Shown here: piece by piece, positions 36,547-45,352 of the stretch
Layout of the letters: every line of letters starts with the position of its first letter
Position numbering within the stretch: the stretch's first letter is position 1
The notes under the pieces: model-generated
Told to the model about the DNA's origin: nothing
What the model saw: the letters and a program-made list of their open reading frames with translations, nothing else
The model's database searches: none
Translations under genes and position numbers: made by a program
Assembly (NCBI RefSeq): GCF_027571385.1
Contig: NZ_CP085636.1
Coordinates: 1,054,001 to 1,118,000 of the forward strand
Length of the DNA stretch: 64,000 nt
Direction of reading: 5' to 3'
DNA from: Shewanella sp. MTB7
GTDB taxonomy: Bacteria > Pseudomonadota > Gammaproteobacteria > Enterobacterales > Shewanellaceae

Positions 36547-37635
36547 GTGGCTTTGCGGCCCAGAGTGATTCATCTTGTCGATGATAATAAACTTGGTGGA
36601 GTCAACCTAGCTCTAAAGAGTCTGTGCGAGTCAAAGTTAGCACGAGATTTTGATTTCTCTGTCCTTAATATCAATTTTAAATTCTGGCTTCCCAAACGAT
36701 TTGATGCCGATATTCTGATTATCCATGCCGCGGCTTCCTGGCGAAAATTACCAGGGTTTATTCTGCTTAAGCTTTGTAATATTGGTATACCTATCTTTTA
36801 TCAAGAACACCATTATTGTGAAGGGTTTATGACCCATGAAAGTCGCAACCATTGGCGTTTTTTTTTAATGCTTAAACTCAGCTATTTTTTGATGAAGAGA
36901 GTGTTGGCAGTCTCGGCTGCCCAAGGTCGTTGGCTACTCGATAATGAGCTAATCAAGGTGAACAAGTTAGCCGTGTTAATGCAGGCGAGACCTGTTGATG
37001 ATCTACTGTCACTGCCTGATAAACCTTTTGCTTTTCCTCTTCAGTTAGGAGCCTACGGTCGTCTTCATAAACAAAAGGGGTTCGATCTGTTAATGCAGGC
37101 TATGTCAGAAATTCCACCTGATAAGGTGGAATTAAGACTAGCCGGAAGTGGTGAGATGTCAGCAGGTTTGGCATTGATGGCTGCAGGGCTTAATAATGTA
37201 ACTTTGGTCGGTGAGATAGAAGATGTTCCACTGTTTCTATCTTCTTGTGATGCTGTTGTTATCCCTTCACGCTGGGAGCCTTTTGGATTGATATGCCAAG
37301 AGTCTATCGTGGCGGGTAAGGTAATAGTCACGACCTCAGTTGATGGCTTGCTTGAGCAACTTTTAGCCTTGCCACTAGAAAGAAGAGAGGGAGAGGACTC
37401 ATCGGTTTTCTTTACCGAGCAGACTAAAGCTAGCTTGGTTCAAGCTCTGGAGAATATGATCGCCAAAGCTGAACGAAAATCAGTCAAAGGGGATGGCGTA
37501 ACGAGTTTGTCAGGCTTGATTTATGAGGAGCGAGCAGTAGCGGCCCAGCGCTGGCCGCAGCTTGTGAAGGCGTGGGGGAATCTGCTTACCTCTGAACTTG
37601 AAAAAGAAAAAAGCGCCAATAGGCGCTTTTCGTGA
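36547..37635 (+). CDS. Glycosyltransferase family 4 protein
   Basis: The 362-residue protein has a GT-B fold. The C-terminal half shows LGAYGRLHKQKGFDLLMQAM, VTLVGEIEDVPLFLSSCDAVVIPSRWEPFGLICQESIVAGK, with the EX7E-like nucleotide-sugar binding segment. It starts with GTG and RPRVIHLVDDNKLGGVN, including the usual N-terminal GG loop. A TTG two codons on is an alternative start. It probably adds a sugar to a lipopolysaccharide or surface glycan; acceptor and donor are unknown. The last codons form part of the terminator hairpin at 37609-37630. Confidence 0.82.
   Translation: MALRPRVIHLVDDNKLGGVNLALKSLCESKLARDFDFSVLNINFKFWLPKRFDADILIIHAAASWRKLPGFILLKLCNIGIPIFYQEHHYCEGFMTHESRNHWRFFLMLKLSYFLMKRVLAVSAAQGRWLLDNELIKVNKLAVLMQARPVDDLLSLPDKPFAFPLQLGAYGRLHKQKGFDLLMQAMSEIPPDKVELRLAGSGEMSAGLALMAAGLNNVTLVGEIEDVPLFLSSCDAVVIPSRWEPFGLICQESIVAGKVIVTTSVDGLLEQLLALPLERREGEDSSVFFTEQTKASLVQALENMIAKAERKSVKGDGVTSLSGLIYEERAVAAQRWPQLVKAWGNLLTSELEKEKSANRRFS
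37609..37631 (+). terminator. Terminator overlapping the 3' end of the glycosyltransferase gene
   Basis: AAAAGCGCC-AATA-GGCGCTTTT at 37609-37630 is a perfect hairpin with A and T tracts on both sides, so it can work in both directions, for the glycosyltransferase and for convergent dsbA. It encodes the last residues of the glycosyltransferase. Confidence 0.82.
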
Positions 37636-37675
37636 TGAGATAATAGACTGACTATTATAAATCTAAGCGTATAAA

Positions 37676-38338
37676 TTACTTATGTTCTAAGGCTAAGTAA
37701 TTGATAAGATCGATCAGCTGACCTAATGAGCGAACTTCACCCATGTTGACGGCGTATTTATCGTTGACGATAAAGGCTGGAACACTTTGAATGCGGAACT
37801 CTCTTTGTTGAGTACGCCATAGTGCTATCTTATTGTCGACCACTTTACTGTCAGCAATGTTGTCATATTGCTTGCTATCGATACCGTTAGCTGCGAAGAC
37901 TTTCTTGATATCATCACGGTTATTGAGTTCAGGCTTCTTATGAGGCGTGGTCTCGTTAGCATGGTCATGTCCATGGGCACCTTCTTCGCCTTGAATAGCT
38001 GCAAACATGGCATGAGTTAACTTATCCCCAGCGTCAAGCTCTTGAATCACGGCTAGAGAGCGCATGACTTCCGTTCCAATCTCACTGTTCATGAAATCAA
38101 CGTGCTTACTGTCAAACTTAACGTTTTTATTTAGATTCGCTTTAATGTCGCTTAGGTACTGAGTTTCCATATTGAAACAGTTATGACAGTAAAAAGAGTA
38201 GAACTCAGTTAGTTTAGGTTGAGTGCTCGCAGCTTTGTCAGATACTTGGGTAAAATGTTTACCTTCAATAAATTGTGCGGCAAAGCTACTCAGTGGTGCT
38301 ACGGCTAATGTTAATGCTAATGCAATATGTTTAATCAA
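37676..38338 (-). CDS. dsbA: Thiol:disulfide interchange protein DsbA
   Basis: DsbA oxidises cysteines of newly exported proteins in the periplasm. The protein has a signal peptide (IALALTLAVAPLSSFA), a thioredoxin fold with active site YCHNC and the cis-proline region VPAFIVNDKY. The histidine of CxxC is shifted relative to E. coli CPHC. A polar, histidine-rich insert (GAHGHDHANETTPHKKPE) lies in the helical domain near residue 120. I chose the TTG at 38336-38338 because GAGG lies eight bases upstream and the signal peptide begins there; the frame is open 27 codons further. Confidence 0.88.
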   Translation of the reverse strand: MIKHIALALTLAVAPLSSFAAQFIEGKHFTQVSDKAASTQPKLTEFYSFYCHNCFNMETQYLSDIKANLNKNVKFDSKHVDFMNSEIGTEVMRSLAVIQELDAGDKLTHAMFAAIQGEEGAHGHDHANETTPHKKPELNNRDDIKKVFAANGIDSKQYDNIADSKVVDNKIALWRTQQREFRIQSVPAFIVNDKYAVNMGEVRSLGQLIDLINYLALEHK

Positions 38339-38532
38339 TCTATTGTCCTCAAAAGTGGCAGGCTGAAGATGGTTTTTGTCTTTAGCAGTGTCTGTTAAAC
38401 AGACAACACAAGCCGGCAATACGCCATATGCTGCCTAATAAATTAGCATAAAAGCTAAAGCTTAATTATGACTGAATTTCACTATGGATACTGGATATGG
38501 AATGTGATTTAGATCTGAGTTTCAGGGAGATT

Positions 38533-39192
38533 TTATAATTTCTCGCGTAAAGTTTGCCAAGCTTCACAAACTTGGCGAAATTGAGCGGCATTGCCATCAG
38601 GACGGTCAGGGTGCCATTTTAGCGCGAGTTTTCGCCAACGCCGACGTACTTCTCTATTTGTGGCGTCTAAATTGAGTTCAAATACCTTCAAAGCTTGCTC
38701 TTTATGCATCAGGTTTGAGTTCGTTCCAATATAGTTTTCATATCGGCTCCAGAATGACTCTAACATCTCTTTGATGGTATTGGGGCAAGTATCATAGTTT
38801 ATCCAATTCAAGTAATACTCACGTAAAGCATCATCTTCCCTTAAGCTGGAATCAAGATTGGTTGGAATGATCTTAAAAATCTGGATCTCCATGGCTTTAA
38901 CTTGTAACCAATGCTCTGGCAGAAGGAGTTCTTGCAGTTGAAAGAGAGCATTCATCAATAGGAAGTTACGCTTAAATAGTGCCTTTTGCTGATCTTCATC
39001 AAGATCTTGCATTAAACCTTGCTGTTGGAGTGCGGTGGCCAGTAGGTGGACTTTCCAACTGTGGTCTGAATTTTGAAGCAGACTAAACAATGGCCAAATT
39101 AGGGGGTTATCTCCATGAATGTCTGAAATGTTGGTCTGGGATTCCAGATGAGTAAGTCGGGATGGTTGGGCGTTTTTTTTGGCAAGTAGCAT
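38533..39192 (-). CDS. DnaJ-related protein with C-terminal J domain
   Basis: The 219-residue protein has an N-terminal helical region (about 1-160) like the DNAJ_related family and a J domain at the very C-terminus: FELNLDATNREVRRRWRKLALKWHPDRPDG (quoted in part) with the HPD motif that stimulates Hsp70 ATPase. J domains are usually N-terminal, but this family is known for the reversed layout. Probably a co-chaperone of DnaK-type proteins with an unknown client. Confidence 0.85.
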   Translation of the reverse strand: MLLAKKNAQPSRLTHLESQTNISDIHGDNPLIWPLFSLLQNSDHSWKVHLLATALQQQGLMQDLDEDQQKALFKRNFLLMNALFQLQELLLPEHWLQVKAMEIQIFKIIPTNLDSSLREDDALREYYLNWINYDTCPNTIKEMLESFWSRYENYIGTNSNLMHKEQALKVFELNLDATNREVRRRWRKLALKWHPDRPDGNAAQFRQVCEAWQTLREKL

Positions 39193-39228
39193 GGGCTAAT
39201 CCATCCTGAATTGGCAATCAATCTTAAA

Positions 39229-39453
39229 TTACAGAGCAATGATAAAACGGTGTACTTCATTGAGACTATGGCACAAGCGATCCAGAATGCAAGGTGATAA
39301 ATATTGATGGTAAGCCTGCTCTTTTATTCTGGGATAATCACTTTCTATAGAGTTTATATTTGATTTATATTTAATTGGAACTAGTCTCAATAAGGTCTGT
39401 GATTCACTTTTTGTAAGTAAACATGTCAATAGATTTAGGTTTACCCGATCCAA
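39229..39453 (-). CDS. Possible small protein
   Basis: A 74-residue frame starting at a TTG codes for NLNLLTCLLTKSESQTLLRLVP and a C-terminal CILDRLCHSLNEVHRFI. The composition is protein-like and the direction is the same as the DnaJ-related gene, but the start is weak and I do not recognise it. It might be a chance frame in the 330-base gap before the next gene. Confidence 0.3.
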   Translation of the reverse strand: MDRVNLNLLTCLLTKSESQTLLRLVPIKYKSNINSIESDYPRIKEQAYHQYLSPCILDRLCHSLNEVHRFIIAL

Positions 39454-39522
39454 AACTAAACCCTAATCATTTTATCATTTCATCTTCATTCAATATATCT
39501 AAAGTAGTCAGAGTGCTTATCT

Positions 39523-41175
39523 ATGATGCCTGTCAATAAAGATTTTTCACATAAATTTCTTTTGCTTTCAGTGCTGGTAGGCTTGCTTGTCGCCGGACTC
39601 AGTGGTGTGATGCTCTATTATAAAGAACTCGATGCGATCGGGATTGATTTTAGACGGAGCGTTGAAGATAAAACTAAGGCCTTGGAACGAGAGTTATTCG
39701 TTAATCTTGAGGTTCTCTTTGCACTTGAGAGCTTATTTACCAGTTCAGAGGAGGTCACTGCCAGTGAGTTTACAAATCTAGCCAGTGGTTTTTTGGCTAG
39801 GCATCATGATATTCAGGCATTGGAATGGGCACCAAGAGTGCGGCACGCTCAAAGAGAGGTGTATGAGAAAGCGCGTCGATTGGAACTCCCCGATTTTGAA
39901 TTTACCGAACGAGAATCTCAAGGAAGTATGATTAAGGCTGAAAAACGTGATGTTTATTATCCTGTCTATTATGTCGCCCCCTTTAAAGGAAATGAAGCCG
40001 CTTCTGGATTCGATCTAGCTTCAAGCGTAAATCGATTAAGCATGATAGAAAAATCACGAGACTTGGATCTGACGCTTGCAACTCAAAGTATTACGTTAGT
40101 TCAGGAGGTTTTCGACCAAAAAGGTTTTTTGATCTTAATGCCAGTGTATAACGGTGAACCTAGTACTGTCATTAAGCGTCAGGAAAATCTATTAGGGATA
40201 GTGCTAGGCGTGTATCGAATCACTGATATTGTGGAATCAGCGCTAAAGCAAACGGTAGCATTGGGGATCAATTTAAGACTTATAGATAATACTGGTATAG
40301 ACGCAGAACTTCTCTATACCAATCATCCTAGTGTTCAAACTTTAAATAGTTTGCAGCTGTCTTTTACTTACACCAGTCCACTTAGACGAGTTGGTGGTAG
40401 GCAATGGACAATAATAGCCACTCCTAGCCAAGGTTATATAGCCGAACGCCAAAGCTTGCTTCCCATTTTAATCAGTGTGTTTGGGTGTATTTTTGTGCTG
40501 GTAGGCGGGGGCTATATTTTTATTGCTATTGAACATTCAAGGCTTATTCAAGAGGAGTCCATGGAGCGTAGTCGTGAATTAGAAGAGGCAAAATTAATGC
40601 TTGAGGAGCTATCTTTTGCAGATAATCTGACGAGAATTGCTAATCGGCAATGTTTCGATCTTCGGTTTGAGGAGGAGTGGTTAAGGGCGGTAAGAGATGG
40701 CAGTGCACTGTCATTAATCATGATCGATATTGATGATTTTAGGCTGTTTAATGACACTTATGGTTATATCTGTGGCGATCAGTGTTTACTGGATATAGCG
40801 AATAAACTTTCAAAGACGACTAATCGAACGATGGATCTAGTGGCGCGTTATGGGGGGGATAAATTTGCTATTTTGTTACCTAATACCAATGAACCCATTT
40901 TGCTGGCGGATAAGTGTCGTATCAATATAGAGAAGCTACATATTGCGCATGAAGCGTCATTAATTTCTGATTATGTGACCATTAGTTTAGGAGTCATTAG
41001 TATGGCGCCTACTCAGACAAGCTTTCCTGCAGACTTTATATTCCAAGTAAAAGGATTATTGCAAAAATCTAAGAAGCTTGGGAAAAATAGAGTGAGCATA
41101 GGCAGTGACGTTATTTCAGCTAAAAAAGGTGATATTCTTAAGTTCCAACAATCCCCTAATAATTCAGTAGAGTAA
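39523..41175 (+). CDS. CHASE-GGDEF protein with degenerate GGDKF site
   Basis: The 550-residue protein has a transmembrane helix at 11-31, a periplasmic CHASE sensor domain (about 75-240, with ALEWAPRVRHAQREVYE and EAASGFDLASS), a second helix near 315-338, and a C-terminal GGDEF domain. The active-site motif is RYGGDKF near residue 443: Lys replaces the catalytic Glu of GG(D/E)EF. The inhibitory I-site RxxD is present as RTMD, five residues before the GG. Loss of cyclase activity with kept c-di-GMP binding is likely, as in known degenerate effectors, but is inference. A paralogue with intact GGEEF lies at 42193. Confidence 0.88.
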   Translation: MMPVNKDFSHKFLLLSVLVGLLVAGLSGVMLYYKELDAIGIDFRRSVEDKTKALERELFVNLEVLFALESLFTSSEEVTASEFTNLASGFLARHHDIQALEWAPRVRHAQREVYEKARRLELPDFEFTERESQGSMIKAEKRDVYYPVYYVAPFKGNEAASGFDLASSVNRLSMIEKSRDLDLTLATQSITLVQEVFDQKGFLILMPVYNGEPSTVIKRQENLLGIVLGVYRITDIVESALKQTVALGINLRLIDNTGIDAELLYTNHPSVQTLNSLQLSFTYTSPLRRVGGRQWTIIATPSQGYIAERQSLLPILISVFGCIFVLVGGGYIFIAIEHSRLIQEESMERSRELEEAKLMLEELSFADNLTRIANRQCFDLRFEEEWLRAVRDGSALSLIMIDIDDFRLFNDTYGYICGDQCLLDIANKLSKTTNRTMDLVARYGGDKFAILLPNTNEPILLADKCRINIEKLHIAHEASLISDYVTISLGVISMAPTQTSFPADFIFQVKGLLQKSKKLGKNRVSIGSDVISAKKGDILKFQQSPNNSVE

Positions 41176-41226
41176 CTAAGTCACTATTAGAGGTGTTCTT
41201 GCTTTATAACCGAAAACTATTTATAG

Positions 41227-41256
41227 GCTGATCACATCTTCACTTCAATTGGTATA
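41227..41256. repeat. Fragment resembling the right end of the MITE-like element
   Basis: GATCACATCTT followed by a segment ending CAATTGGTATA resembles the right end of the element at 8360-8680 (GATCACATCTTTATACCGATTGGTATTA). No left end is visible nearby, so this is a remnant or a single-end copy. Confidence 0.4.
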
Positions 41257-41309
41257 GGATGGTGCATGGATGTTTATATGCTTCTTTAGTAGCAATGGTT
41301 AGGTATTAA

Positions 41310-42140
41310 ATGGAATTCAGTAGAATCTTAACGTTTCCAACTACAATTTTGATATCAGTGGTGAGTTTTAATGTTAGCGCACTGGATTGGCGTATTGCAT
41401 TTGGTGGGCACGATTTTATCGTAGAGCAGGAGAGCTCTCATACTTTTGGTGTAGATGTTAACTTTTCTTTTGCACATCTTACAGAGTCTAATATTTTGTT
41501 AACTGGTTACATCGATGTTCTGGTTGACCACGATAAGGATAAGCTCGATCCTGATCATATTCCGATCTGGTTTATGTCAAATTATATGGCTAAGGGAGAA
41601 CTTTTTACTCTATCGTTAAACAGTACTCTTATGTGGGAAGTGGAACTCGACGGTAAAAGAAATACTGTGAGTTCAGTAGAGAAGCAGGTGAAACTGTTTC
41701 CTGCTATAAGTTATGAATATAGCACTGAGGCTTTTTTTGTGGCAGTTAAGGGGGCGGCTGGTTATTATTTTCTTGAAATTGATGATGATGTACCGCGTTT
41801 ACGAGGGTATGATCGCGAAGACTTTCAGAATAAAACTGGGGCTTACTCTTTTGCTGCCAATACTCGAGTCGCTTTGGGTGAAGTAATAGACCTGTCTTTA
41901 TCTGCTCAACACTGGAATGATGGTGATGAGTGGTTAGAAAATCAATATGGCATTACTCTCATTTATGATTCACATTCTTGGGTTAAAGATAGTTATTTAA
42001 TACTGAGTGTTGAGTACACTGAATATAATCTGGAACCCTATGCCAAGATGAGTGTAGACGACCCAGGTTACCTTGCTATTCTACCTTGGAATAACGACAC
42101 CTTAGTTAGACTCTATATTGATATGCCTTGGGATTTTTAA
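41310..42140 (+). CDS. Outer-membrane beta-barrel-like protein between CHASE-GGDEF genes
   Basis: The 276-residue protein has a signal peptide (TTILISVVSFNVSA) and then alternating amphipathic strands: LDWRIAFGGHDFIVEQ at the start and TLVRLYIDMPWDF at the C-terminus with terminal Phe, as expected for an outer-membrane barrel. No known family recognised. It sits between two paralogous CHASE-GGDEF genes on the same strand (135 bases after the first, 52 before the second). A ligand-gated or sensor-linked role is possible but unproven. Confidence 0.6.
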   Translation: MEFSRILTFPTTILISVVSFNVSALDWRIAFGGHDFIVEQESSHTFGVDVNFSFAHLTESNILLTGYIDVLVDHDKDKLDPDHIPIWFMSNYMAKGELFTLSLNSTLMWEVELDGKRNTVSSVEKQVKLFPAISYEYSTEAFFVAVKGAAGYYFLEIDDDVPRLRGYDREDFQNKTGAYSFAANTRVALGEVIDLSLSAQHWNDGDEWLENQYGITLIYDSHSWVKDSYLILSVEYTEYNLEPYAKMSVDDPGYLAILPWNNDTLVRLYIDMPWDF

Positions 42141-42192
42141 TTATCTAGAGGTCTATTAAGCAGACCTTTGGTTCGCACTTTGAGTGTTATCT

Positions 42193-43803
42193 ATGAACCT
42201 CTTTTCGAAATATATCTTATTTATTGCAATCCTTGTCGGGGTTGGTTTTTCTGTTTACATCGGCAGAAGTTTATATAATAAAGAGAGCACGGCAATTGAG
42301 CTGGACTTTAAAAAAGATGTCGATGATAAAGCGGCAGCATTAGAAAGAGAGATCTTGCTGAATATTGAGGTTCTGCACGCAATTAAAGGCCTTTTTGATA
42401 GTTCAAGTGATGTAACGTCTAAAGAGTTTAACCGTATAGCCCGTAGCTTCTTGGCTCGCCATCAGGATATTCAAGTATTAGAATGGGTGCCTAAGGTGCT
42501 TTCTAGCCAGAGGGTGACCTTTGAAAATAGCCTGCACAATGAGCTGCCAGAGTTTGAAATTATTGAGCAAAAACGAGATATTATGATCTCAGCTATTGAG
42601 CGTGAGGTCCATTTCCCCATTTTTTATGTGGCACCCCATGTGGGTAATGAAAGGGTGCTTGGTTATGATTTTGCCTCGACAGAGGAGACGTTATTAGTTA
42701 TGGAAAGGGCGCGAGATCTCGATAAACCCCTAGCAACATCCAGTATCAATTTGCTTTCCTATCGCTCTGATCAACAAGGTATTATTATATTTCTGCCAAT
42801 TTTTTCAGGTGATCCCAGTACCTTATATAAGCGTCAGGAGCAGTTAAGAGGATTCGTAGCGGGTGTTTATCGCATCGATGATATGTTTGGTAGCGCAATT
42901 AAACGAACCTCAGTCGAAGGGATCTTTTTTTCGCTAGAGGATAAGACTCATGATGTTGTCGATAATCTCTATACCAACTTCCCTATAGACCATGCATTAG
43001 CCCCATCTCAAACTGCATTCACCTATGAAAAGAAATTGAGTAAATTTAGTGGCCGACAATGGTCGATCGTTGCGACGCCAAGTGCTGGCTATATTGCAGA
43101 GCGACGAGGTCGATTACCCTATATAATTGTCATTTTTGGTAGCTTATTAGCCTTGTTTGCTACTCTTTATATTTATGCGCTAATGAGACGTTCTGATTGG
43201 ATAGAAAGTGTGGTTAAACAAAGGACACATGATCTGAATGAAGCGAAACAAAAGCTGGAAGCTTTATCGCAAACCGATAGTTTAACGAAAATAGCTAATC
43301 GACGATGTTTTGATGAGAGTCTACAAGCATGTTGGCAATATGCTATTCGTGAGAAGTCGAGCATAGGCTTAATGATGATAGATATTGACCATTTTAAACT
43401 GTATAACGATACCTATGGTCATCTTGCCGGCGATCAATGTTTGCGCGAGGTTGCTAGTGCATTAAATCAGACCATGAACCGAAAAACTGATCTAGTGGCC
43501 CGCTATGGTGGTGAAGAGTTTGTGGTATTGATGTCGCACACTCGTGATTGCTTCTCGCCTGCTATACGTTGCCAAACAAATATCGAACTGCTTGCCTTAC
43601 CCCATGAAAGCTCCCCAACCAGCGAGTTTGTTACTGTGAGTGTAGGAGTAACCAGTATCTTCCCGGATAAAGACTCAGATATGCTTGAGTTTACTGTCCA
43701 AGCTGATAAAGCCTTATATCAGGCTAAAAACTCAGGCCGTAATCGCGTCTGTATTTTTAATGATGCGGCAGATAAAGCTGCTGGTTCAGTTAACGAAAAC
43801 TAA
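42193..43803 (+). CDS. CHASE-domain diguanylate cyclase
   Basis: The 536-residue protein is a paralogue of the one at 39523: N-terminal helix, CHASE domain (LEWVPKVLSSQRVTFE, VLGYDFASTEE), a second helix near 320-340 and a GGDEF domain. The active site reads RYGGEEF and the I-site RKTD precedes it by five residues, so it is expected to make c-di-GMP from GTP and to be product-inhibited. An ATG at 42193 is preferred; an in-frame GTG lies three codons upstream. Its stop is one base from the convergent stop of the gene at 43805. Confidence 0.9.
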   Translation: MNLFSKYILFIAILVGVGFSVYIGRSLYNKESTAIELDFKKDVDDKAAALEREILLNIEVLHAIKGLFDSSSDVTSKEFNRIARSFLARHQDIQVLEWVPKVLSSQRVTFENSLHNELPEFEIIEQKRDIMISAIEREVHFPIFYVAPHVGNERVLGYDFASTEETLLVMERARDLDKPLATSSINLLSYRSDQQGIIIFLPIFSGDPSTLYKRQEQLRGFVAGVYRIDDMFGSAIKRTSVEGIFFSLEDKTHDVVDNLYTNFPIDHALAPSQTAFTYEKKLSKFSGRQWSIVATPSAGYIAERRGRLPYIIVIFGSLLALFATLYIYALMRRSDWIESVVKQRTHDLNEAKQKLEALSQTDSLTKIANRRCFDESLQACWQYAIREKSSIGLMMIDIDHFKLYNDTYGHLAGDQCLREVASALNQTMNRKTDLVARYGGEEFVVLMSHTRDCFSPAIRCQTNIELLALPHESSPTSEFVTVSVGVTSIFPDKDSDMLEFTVQADKALYQAKNSGRNRVCIFNDAADKAAGSVNEN

Positions 43804-43804
43804 T

Positions 43805-45082
43805 CTAGATAACGGCCTGATGTAATGGTTTTTTAGGTTGATTTAATATCCGTTTCTCAACCAAACTTGAGAGGATAAACATCAGTAGATAACCTGTCCC
43901 TAAGGCTAAGATCACCGCGACCACATTGTCTGTCATTCGACTGTAGATGTAGTAGCTTATGATTAAAGCCAAGATACCACTTCCCCTAATTATTAAGCTT
44001 TGTGTAAATAGACCATGGGCCTTAATAAATGCGAGCTGATAAGCATTGAGCATCATAAACATAAAAAACATTGAGAAATGCATCAGTACCGGTGCTGATT
44101 TTGCGTATTGCAGCGGAAATATAAAAGTAACCATTTCATGGCTAAAGAGCAGCATTAAGATAAAGAAACTACTGCCGACGATAAGCGCCATCTTGTATAC
44201 CCAGTGCTTGATCTGTTTTATCTGTTGTTCATCACCGTTGCGAACACAGACGGCTAACTCAGGGAGTACAAATCGATAGATGGGAAACACAAAGAGTAAG
44301 GTTAAATAGGCGATGATAGGCCTAACCACGACTTGGAAGTCACCAAGTTCATCTATGCTGAAATGACCAATAGTCAACAATACTGTGATATAGATCATCA
44401 AAATACTTGCCCCTGCCTCAAGGGAGGCAGTAAAGCTTTTTTTCATAAAATCACGAAGACTGGGATTCATATTCACTGGTCCGATAGGCGGTGTTGCAAC
44501 CTGTTTGCGTCGGTTTATAAACATATAGGCCGCGATAGCAGTAGAGGAGAGCATTAGACTGAAAAAGAGTGATGAAATCGCGGTCTGTTTTAGCCAATAG
44601 AAACAGACGATGAAGGTAAACACTTGCCCCAAAGGTTCTAGCCAAGTAACTTTATTTGAGATTTTATACATGCGGTACATGGCAATTTGATTAGTAAAAT
44701 AGACCTTAAATCCCATACCTAGGATGATGCCGACTAAATGGAAGTATTCAACATCTATGTGCAGTTGATGTTTTATGTAAGGTAGCACTACACCCCAAGT
44801 GAGCAGTACCATAGCAATGAGGCTATACCGGAAAAGATTGGTGATATCTTTGTCATTTTGGGTTTGTGAGTAACTGACTACCATTGAGGAGCGAAAGCCC
44901 GTCATGAGTATGAGTGACAGTGAAATGATATCAACAACCGTGTGGTAAAGTGCGAGATCGTCTTTAGCCATCCACTGTGCTAACCAAATTTTGAAACCAA
45001 AACCAAGTGTGATACTCACAAGCGTAGCCCAGATCCCAGCAATAAAGGCTTGTTTTACACGTTCAATCGAAGTGGCTTGCAT
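43805..45082 (-). CDS. Polysaccharide flippase-like membrane protein (MOP superfamily)
   Basis: About 425 residues with some twelve hydrophobic segments, resembling MATE/Wzx-type flippases; segments such as LGFGFKIWLAQWMAKDD and VVVRPIIAYLTLLFVFPIYRFVLPELAV are typical of long-helix MOP proteins. It probably moves lipid-linked glycans or another lipid substrate across the cytoplasmic membrane. The ATG at 45082 is preferred because the upstream 38 residues of the longer frame (from 45196) do not look like a membrane protein start. It is convergent with the cyclase gene at 42193. Confidence 0.68.
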   Translation of the reverse strand: MQATSIERVKQAFIAGIWATLVSITLGFGFKIWLAQWMAKDDLALYHTVVDIISLSLILMTGFRSSMVVSYSQTQNDKDITNLFRYSLIAMVLLTWGVVLPYIKHQLHIDVEYFHLVGIILGMGFKVYFTNQIAMYRMYKISNKVTWLEPLGQVFTFIVCFYWLKQTAISSLFFSLMLSSTAIAAYMFINRRKQVATPPIGPVNMNPSLRDFMKKSFTASLEAGASILMIYITVLLTIGHFSIDELGDFQVVVRPIIAYLTLLFVFPIYRFVLPELAVCVRNGDEQQIKQIKHWVYKMALIVGSSFFILMLLFSHEMVTFIFPLQYAKSAPVLMHFSMFFMFMMLNAYQLAFIKAHGLFTQSLIIRGSGILALIISYYIYSRMTDNVVAVILALGTGYLLMFILSSLVEKRILNQPKKPLHQAVI

Positions 45083-45352
45083 AATGTTCCAATGGCTGTA
45101 TAAGAGGGCGGAGACTCTGATGGGGATAGTATCTTGTAATAGTGAGATTCTATAGGCTTGGCTCATAAAGATGTGACTGATGTTTCTTCTTGGCAATTTA
45201 ACCGTTAAGTCCGGGAACTTTTATAGGCAGGATGCTATAAATACTGGTGATTTATCACTAATTTTATCCTAGGTATTCAATCCTATTTTGAGGTGCTCTA
45301 TACTTTCAGTTAGTTACTTTCTAACCCTAACACCAATATAAGGCCTTCTAGC

